Below the pieces are notes generated by a model, which had not been told where the DNA came from, searched no databases, and saw only the letters and a program-made list of their open reading frames with translations. DNA of 10,525 nucleotides from an uncultured Angelakisella sp. (GTDB taxonomy: Bacteria; Bacillota; Clostridia; Oscillospirales; Ruminococcaceae), in contig CAJUFK010000116.1 in the NCBI GenBank assembly GCA_910585535.1, forward strand, positions 1 through 10,525, given 5' to 3'. The translations under genes were made by a program, and so were the position numbers. Below, in pieces: positions 5,978-10,525 of this stretch (its first letter is position 1; each line of letters starts with the position of its first letter).

Positions 5978-7197
5978 CCGTTTTGGAACGTTTTCTCTGT
6001 TATGCTGCTTATGACACCCAGTCCAGTGAAGAAACCAAAACCACCCCCAGCACCGAAAAGCAAAAGGTTTTGGGTCAGGCTCTGGCTAAGGAACTGAACA
6101 TCCTGGGTCTGGCTGACGCCCGGATGGACGAGAACGGGTACGTCTACGCCAAACTCCCCGCCACCCCGGGGCGGGAGGGAGAGCCCTGCCTGGGGCTTAT
6201 CGCCCACATGGACACCGCCCCCAGCGCTCCGGGAAAGGACGTGAGGCCCCAGGTGGTGCGGTATGAGGGGGGAGACCTCACCCTGAACAAAGAGCTGGGG
6301 GTGGTCATGGAGCTTTCCAGATTCCCCGGCCTGGGCAAGTACGCCGGGCAGGAGCTGGTGGTCACTGACGGCACCACCCTGCTGGGGGCGGACGACAAGG
6401 CGGGGATCGCCGAGATCGTCACCGCCGCGGAGTATCTGCTGGCCCACCCGGAGCTGTCCCACGGTCCCATCGCCCTGGGCTTTACCCCCGACGAGGAGAT
6501 CGGCCAGGGGGCGGATCACTTCGACCTGGCCGCCTTTGGAGCCGCCGCCGGGTATACCGTGGACGGCGGGGAGCTGGGGGAGCTGAACTACGAAAACTTT
6601 AACGCCGCTTCGGCCAAGGTGACGGCCCGGGGGCTCAGCGTCCACACCGGTTCGGCCAAGGACGCCATGAAGAACGCCGCATCCATCGCCTGTGAGTTCG
6701 CCGCCCTGCTGCCCCCCGCCGAGACCCCGGAGCATACCCAGGGCCGAGAGGGCTTCTTCCACCTCTGCGACATGAAGGGGGACGTCACCGAGGCAGAGCT
6801 GGCGTACATCATCCGGGACCACAACAAGGAGCGGTTCCAGGCCCGGAAGGAGACGATGCGCCGGACGGCGGAGTTCCTTAACGCCCGGTACGGGGCGGGC
6901 ACCGTTGCAGTGGAGATTACAGACAGCTACTACAATATGCTGGAGCCCCTTCGGGACCACATGGACCTTGTGGAAAACGCCCGGGCCGCCATGAGAAAGG
7001 CCGGGGTGGAGCCGATGGAGGAGCCCATCCGAGGCGGTACCGACGGGGCCCGGCTTACCTACGAGGGGCTGCCCTGCCCCAACCTCTCCACCGGGGGATT
7101 CCATTTCCACGGCGTCTACGAGGCCATTCCCGTGGCGGCCATGGAGAAGATGGTGGAGATCCTGCTGAATCTTGTGACCATGGAAAGGAAGGGATAG
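5974..7197 (+). CDS. pepT: Peptidase T (tripeptide aminopeptidase)
   Basis: This 407-residue protein is full length for PepT, a zinc-dependent M20B peptidase that removes the N-terminal residue from tripeptides in the cytoplasm. All key residues are at the expected places: H78 and D80 (HMDTAP), D140 (GADDKAG), E174 and E175 (PDEEIG), D197 (TVDGGE), and H379 (GFHFHG). The two-zinc site and the general base are therefore intact. The central dimerisation (lid) domain spans about residues 205-320, including LSVHTGSAKDAM. The ATG overlaps the nitroreductase stop by four bases and has AAGGAG upstream. The first 45 or so codons are unusually rich in T- and A-ending codons (GTT, GCT, GGT, TTG, GAA) compared with the strongly G/C-ending remainder; this probably keeps the translation start unstructured. 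Identification is firm. Confidence 0.97.
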   Translation: MTVLERFLCYAAYDTQSSEETKTTPSTEKQKVLGQALAKELNILGLADARMDENGYVYAKLPATPGREGEPCLGLIAHMDTAPSAPGKDVRPQVVRYEGGDLTLNKELGVVMELSRFPGLGKYAGQELVVTDGTTLLGADDKAGIAEIVTAAEYLLAHPELSHGPIALGFTPDEEIGQGADHFDLAAFGAAAGYTVDGGELGELNYENFNAASAKVTARGLSVHTGSAKDAMKNAASIACEFAALLPPAETPEHTQGREGFFHLCDMKGDVTEAELAYIIRDHNKERFQARKETMRRTAEFLNARYGAGTVAVEITDSYYNMLEPLRDHMDLVENARAAMRKAGVEPMEEPIRGGTDGARLTYEGLPCPNLSTGGFHFHGVYEAIPVAAMEKMVEILLNLVTMERKG

Positions 7198-7200
7198 ACG

Positions 7201-8538
7201 ATGGCCGACAAAAACCTGGATTTTGCCCACCTCTGCACCCGGCTTCCCGGGGACATCGCCCGGCGTAAGGCGGCAGGGGACCTGGAGGGCGCTCTGCGCC
7301 TTATCGACCGCAGGCTGGAGGAGGACCTTCAGCCGGAACTGGCCCCCCGGCTCCGCCTGGAGCGGCGGCGGCTGGAACTGCTGCCCTACGACTACCCCCT
7401 CACCCGGGAAGAGGCCCTGGCCCAGGTCCGGGCGGAGTGGCCGGAATGCACCGAAGGGCAGTTTGATGCCCTGGTGGACGACGGGCGGATCGACTGGCGG
7501 TATCTCCACGGGGAGCCCCGGTTCCACGACCGTTTCCTGGGTTCTTTGCGTCTCTACCCCAAGCTGGCCCCCGGCCTTCGCCAGGAGGAAGAGGACAACG
7601 TCAAGCGGGACGAGGTGCTGGCCCGGATGCGCCGGGAGGGGTCTCTCACCGCCCGGATCACCATTCGGGCTTCGGTGCAGCCTGCCGGTGACGTGGCGGG
7701 GAGCCGCTTCCAGGCTTGGCTGCCTATTCCCGCCGCCTGCCCCCAGCAGTCGGAGATAGAGATTCTGGACAGCACCCCCGGCGGGGTCTGCGCCCCGGAG
7801 GACGCCCCCCAGCGGACCATCTGGTGGGAGGAAAGTGAAAAGCGGGAGTTTTTTGTTACCTACCGGTACCTACACCGGGCGGTTTACACCGACCCCCTGA
7901 CCATTACCCCGGACCCGGTTCAGCCCGATTTTGACACCGGGGAGGAGGCGCCCCACATCGTCTTTACCCCCTACCTGCGGGACCTTACCGCCCGGGTGAC
8001 GAAGGGGTGTCAGGGGCCGGTGGAAAAGGCCAAGGCCATCTACGACTATGTCACCGGTTTTGTGGACTACCGATTCCAGCCGGGGTATCTCCAGCTGGGG
8101 AGCATTGCCGACCAGTGCGCCCGGGAGCTTCGGGGGGACTGCGGGGTGTTTGCCCTGCTGTTTATTACCATGTGCCGCCTTGCGGGGATCCCGGCCCGGT
8201 GGCAGAGCGGACTGGCGGCCCGTCCCGGCAGCACCGGCTGTCACGACTGGGCGATGTTCTACATCGCGCCCCACGGCTGGCTGTGGGCGGACTGCTCCTT
8301 TGGTTCCTCCGCCCGGAGAAACGGGGAGGCGGAACGGCGCAGGCACTACTTTGGCAGCTTGGATCCCTGGCGGATGGTGGCCAACAGCGCCTGCTTTGCC
8401 CAGGTGACGCCGCCGGATGAGGAATGGCGCGCCGATCCCTTTGACAACCAGCGGGGGGAGATGACGGCGGACGGCCGGGGTCTGGCGGCCTTCCAGCTTG
8501 CGGCGGAACAGGAGCTGGTGGAATTTACCTTGCTGTGA
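7201..8538 (+). CDS. Cytoplasmic transglutaminase-like (Cys-His-Asp) protein
   Basis: This gene encodes 445 residues and starts at an ATG three bases after the pepT stop, with an AAGGAAGGG ribosome binding site inside the end of pepT. The C-terminal half is a transglutaminase-fold domain. C314 lies in LRGDCGVFALLFITMCR, H348 in GCHDWAMFYI, and D364 in GWLWADCSFG, giving a complete triad; the preceding helix AKAIYDYVTGFVDY (277-290) is also typical. Bacterial members are usually cysteine peptidases or amidases rather than cross-linking enzymes. An N-terminal helical region (1-145) rich in Glu and Arg precedes a beta-rich domain (about 150-235, with RITIRASVQ and FQAWLPIP) like those found in front of other transglutaminase-like domains. 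There is no signal peptide, so it should act in the cytoplasm, consistent with its neighbour PepT. Its substrate is unknown. Confidence 0.87.
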   Translation: MADKNLDFAHLCTRLPGDIARRKAAGDLEGALRLIDRRLEEDLQPELAPRLRLERRRLELLPYDYPLTREEALAQVRAEWPECTEGQFDALVDDGRIDWRYLHGEPRFHDRFLGSLRLYPKLAPGLRQEEEDNVKRDEVLARMRREGSLTARITIRASVQPAGDVAGSRFQAWLPIPAACPQQSEIEILDSTPGGVCAPEDAPQRTIWWEESEKREFFVTYRYLHRAVYTDPLTITPDPVQPDFDTGEEAPHIVFTPYLRDLTARVTKGCQGPVEKAKAIYDYVTGFVDYRFQPGYLQLGSIADQCARELRGDCGVFALLFITMCRLAGIPARWQSGLAARPGSTGCHDWAMFYIAPHGWLWADCSFGSSARRNGEAERRRHYFGSLDPWRMVANSACFAQVTPPDEEWRADPFDNQRGEMTADGRGLAAFQLAAEQELVEFTLL

Positions 8539-8589
8539 GGCCGGGGCCCCCAGGGTCCGAATTTGCAATAATAAGGAGGGTTGGCCATC

Positions 8590-8760
8590 GTGGCCCGGGA
8601 AACCATTGACCGGCGGGAAAAACTGCTGAAACTTCGGGAAGAATTGCTGGCGGCGGAAGAAGATTTCCTTCAAGGAAGGTTCTACACCGTTGACGAGGTG
8701 GCTGAAAAAATGCGTCAAGCTATCAAGCAGACAGCCCCTTCTTCCCCAAAGGATCAATAA
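8590..8760 (+). CDS. Small antitoxin-like protein, apparently without a toxin partner
   Basis: This 56-residue protein starts at GTG 8590, ten bases after a full AAGGAGG (8573-8579), and ends with TAA at 8758-8760. It is highly charged: a long N-terminal helix (REKLLKLREELLAAEEDF, residues 9-26), a short QGRFYTVDEV turn (28-37), a second helix (AEKMRQAIKQ) and a disordered tail. This helix-turn-helix arrangement with a Y-T-V-D-E-V element is like small antitoxins and other short regulatory proteins of Firmicutes, but I cannot place it in a named family. No toxin-sized gene adjoins it; the neighbours are an enzyme gene and nfnA, 26 bases downstream. Its codons (GAA, AAA, CTT, CAA, TTG) are less GC-biased than those of its neighbours, which may point to a separate origin. 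Confidence 0.72.
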   Translation: MARETIDRREKLLKLREELLAAEEDFLQGRFYTVDEVAEKMRQAIKQTAPSSPKDQ

Positions 8761-8786
8761 CTTCACCAAGGAGTGATCGCAGCACT

Positions 8787-9635
8787 ATGTATGAGATCGT
8801 CAAGAAACGGGAACTGAACCCCGACGTCACCCTCATGGAGGTGGCCGCCCCCTTTGTGGCCAGAAAGGCCCGGGCGGGGCAGTTCATCATCTTCCGGGTG
8901 GATGAAAAAGGGGAGCGGGTCCCCCTGACCATTGCCGGATATGACCGGGAGCGGGGCACCGTCACCATCATCTTTCAGAAGGTGGGACTCTCCACCCGGC
9001 TTTTAGGCGCCCTCAAAGAGGGGGACGCCATCCTGGACTTTGCAGGGCCTTTGGGCAAGCCCACCGAGACCCAGGGGATCAAAAAGGTCTGTGTCATCGG
9101 CGGCGGCGTTGGCTGCGCCATCGCCTACCCCTCCGCCGTGGCCTTCCGGGAGGCGGGGGCGGAGGTCACCGTCATTGCCGGGTTCCGGAACAAGGAGATC
9201 GTCATTCTGGAGGAGGAGTTCCGGGCCGCCAGTGACCGGGTGTACCTGATGACCGACGACGGCTCCTACGGTGAGAAGGGTCTGGTTACCCAAAAACTAA
9301 AGGAACTGCTGGACGCCGGGGAGACCTTTGACGAGGTGCTGGCTATCGGGCCCATCCCCATGATGCGCTTTGTGGTGGAGACCGCCAAGCCCTACGGGGT
9401 TAAGACGGTGGTTTCCCTCAATCCCATTATGGTGGACGGCACCGGGATGTGCGGCGGCTGCCGGGTGACTGTGGGGGAAGAAGTAAAGTTTGCCTGTGTG
9501 GACGGCCCGGACTTTGACGGGGCCCTGGTGGATTTTGACGAACTGACAAACCGCAACCGCACCTACCGGGAGCGGGAGCAGGAAACGATGGAAAGCCACG
9601 CCTGCCGCCTGCTGGACATGGCAAAGGAGGGATAA
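8787..9635 (+). CDS. nfnA: NfnA: NAD-binding small subunit of NADH-dependent ferredoxin:NADP oxidoreductase
   Basis: This gene encodes 282 residues; its ATG at 8787 has AAGGAG 13 bases upstream. It belongs to the ferredoxin-reductase-like flavoproteins that carry FAD, NAD and a 2Fe-2S cluster (annotated as sulfide or dihydroorotate dehydrogenase-like, PyrK-like). The FAD site is RVPLTIAGYD (44-53), the NAD-binding loop is VIGGGVGCAIAYP (103-115), and the cluster loop is DGTGMCGGC (217-225) with C222, C225 and C237; an aspartate in this loop is the likely fourth ligand, as described for Nfn. With NfnB it forms a cytoplasmic complex that couples reduction of NADP by reduced ferredoxin and NADH (flavin-based electron bifurcation). 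The next gene, starting three bases after the stop, is the NfnB partner, which strongly favours NfnA over PyrK. Alternative annotations are nfnS or a GltD-associated FNR subunit. Confidence 0.92.
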   Translation: MYEIVKKRELNPDVTLMEVAAPFVARKARAGQFIIFRVDEKGERVPLTIAGYDRERGTVTIIFQKVGLSTRLLGALKEGDAILDFAGPLGKPTETQGIKKVCVIGGGVGCAIAYPSAVAFREAGAEVTVIAGFRNKEIVILEEEFRAASDRVYLMTDDGSYGEKGLVTQKLKELLDAGETFDEVLAIGPIPMMRFVVETAKPYGVKTVVSLNPIMVDGTGMCGGCRVTVGEEVKFACVDGPDFDGALVDFDELTNRNRTYREREQETMESHACRLLDMAKEG

Positions 9636-9638
9636 GGG

Positions 9639-10525
9639 ATGCCGAATATGCAGCTGACAAAAACTCCCATGCCGGTGCAGGACCCACAGGTCCGAAGGGG
9701 GAATTTCCTGGAGGTGGCCCTGGGCTACACCCCGGAGATGGCCATAGAGGAGGCCAAGCGGTGCCTGAACTGCAAAAACCCCAAGTGTGTGGAGGGCTGC
9801 CCGGTGAACATCCGCATCCCGGATTTTCTCACCAGGATGGCGGAGGGGGACTTCCGGGGGGCCTATGAGGTCATCGCCGCCGACAACGCCCTGCCGGCGG
9901 TGTCCGGGCGGGTCTGCCCCCAGGAGACCCAGTGCGAGGCGAAATGCGTTCGGGGCATCAAGGGGGAGCCGGTGGCCATTGGGCGGCTGGAGCGGTTCGC
10001 CGCCGACTGGTACCGGGAGAACGTGAGCGCCGCACCCCAGAGGCCGAAATCCAACGGGAGAAAGGTGGCGGTGGTGGGCTCCGGTCCCGCCGGGCTCACC
10101 TGCGCCGGGGAGCTGGCCAGGAAGGGATACCAGGTCACTGTTTTTGAGGCCCTGCACACCCCGGGAGGGGTGCTGGTCTACGGCATCCCGGAGTTTCGCC
10201 TGCCCAAGGCCATTGTGGCCGGGGAGGTGGAAAAGCTGGAGGCCCAGGGGGTGGAGGTGATGACCAACATGGTCATCGGCCGGGTCCTCTCCATCGACGA
10301 GCTGATGGAGCAGGGCTATGAAGCGGTGTTCATCGGCTCCGGGGCGGGGCTCCCCATGTTTATGGGCATCCCCGGGGAGGGTCTGCGGGGGGTCTACTCG
10401 GCCAACGAGTACCTGACCCGGGCCAACCTGATGAAAGCCTACGACAAGGAGAGCGACACCCCCATCCTCCGGTCCCGGCGGGTGGCGGTGGTTGGCGGCG
10501 GCAACGTTGCCATGGACGCCGCCCG
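9639..10525 (+). CDS. nfnB: NfnB / NADPH-dependent glutamate synthase small-subunit-like protein (partial, 3' end missing)
   Basis: The frame is open from ATG 9639 to the right edge, giving the first 295 residues of a protein usually about 460-480 long. AAGGAGG (9624-9630) lies eight bases before the ATG, inside the end of nfnA. Cysteines for iron-sulfur clusters are seen at C42, C45, C50 and C54 (RCLNCKNPKCVEGCP) and at C93, C99 and C103. The FAD Rossmann motif VVGSGPAGLTCAGELA is at 145-160, with TPGGVLVYGIPEFRLP after it, and the NADP-binding Rossmann motif VAVVGGGNVAMDAA begins at 282 just before the cut. This is the architecture of GltD-type proteins; coupling to nfnA identifies it as the NfnB (NfnL) subunit, which holds the bifurcating FAD and the NADP site. 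Without the gltB-type large subunit nearby, a role in glutamate synthesis is less likely. Confidence 0.93.
   Translation, partial: MPNMQLTKTPMPVQDPQVRRGNFLEVALGYTPEMAIEEAKRCLNCKNPKCVEGCPVNIRIPDFLTRMAEGDFRGAYEVIAADNALPAVSGRVCPQETQCEAKCVRGIKGEPVAIGRLERFAADWYRENVSAAPQRPKSNGRKVAVVGSGPAGLTCAGELARKGYQVTVFEALHTPGGVLVYGIPEFRLPKAIVAGEVEKLEAQGVEVMTNMVIGRVLSIDELMEQGYEAVFIGSGAGLPMFMGIPGEGLRGVYSANEYLTRANLMKAYDKESDTPILRSRRVAVVGGGNVAMDAA

Noticed and set aside
5860..7527. A 555-residue minus-strand open frame opposite pepT
   Set aside because: It lies exactly antisense to pepT, which has all its catalytic residues. Its translation is rich in Gly, Val, Leu and His, typical of a shadow of G/C-ending codons, and has no ribosome binding site.
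8564..8572. An extended -10-like sequence (TG-C-AATAAT) before the small gene
   Set aside because: There is no -35 at the right distance, and the predicted start would fall within the small gene's own Shine-Dalgarno site. It could serve only nfnA, and the support is too weak.
7870..8769. A 299-residue minus-strand open frame opposite the transglutaminase-like gene and the small gene
   Set aside because: It spans two plus-strand genes with good starts and motifs and shows no domain of its own.
9297..10157. A 286-residue minus-strand open frame opposite nfnA/nfnB
   Set aside because: It is antisense to the cluster-binding and FAD-binding regions of two clearly recognised genes.

Overview
The window is GC-rich, with G/C-ending codons in every real gene, Shine-Dalgarno sites of the AAGGAG/GGAGG type, and sigma-A-like promoters with perfect TATAAT boxes. 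Together with DUF3784, DUF4304, a FliB-like methylase, peptidase T and an NfnAB pair, this suggests a high-GC anaerobic Clostridia genome, most likely Oscillospiraceae-like (Flavonifractor/Pseudoflavonifractor relatives). The taxonomic call is an inference from style and gene content.

Layout. Positions 1-237 hold no gene but contain a run of strong inverted repeats. From 3258 down to 238 there is a tight minus-strand operon of four genes: a two-helix membrane protein of unknown family (525 aa), a DUF3784 membrane protein, a DUF4304 protein and a small soluble protein. The last protein resembles a module that I find twice in the first. A divergent promoter region (about 3343-3434) separates this operon from a plus-strand gene for a FliB-type flagellin lysine-N-methylase (3499-4764). 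Overlapping its stop is the remnant of a small helical protein gene, apparently broken by loss of its start codon and a one-base frameshift. An intrinsic terminator follows (5110-5145).

A new promoter (-10 at 5197-5202) then drives a plus-strand run: nitroreductase (5237-5977), peptidase T (5974-7197), cytoplasmic transglutaminase-like protein (7201-8538), a 56-residue antitoxin-like protein (8590-8760), and the two subunits of an NfnAB-type electron-bifurcating ferredoxin:NADP oxidoreductase. The second subunit (from 9639) runs off the right edge. The genes are closely spaced or overlapping and no terminator separates them, so co-transcription is likely, though a separate nfnAB promoter cannot be excluded.

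Functionally, the right half combines flavin/iron-sulfur redox enzymes (nitroreductase, NfnAB) with peptide breakdown (PepT and a Cys-His-Asp transglutaminase-fold enzyme). This suits an amino-acid or peptide fermenter that balances NADH, NADPH and ferredoxin. The least understood part is the four-gene minus-strand operon. It carries a repeated, apparently undescribed domain and is the best candidate for a new system, but the sequence gives no direct clue to its function.
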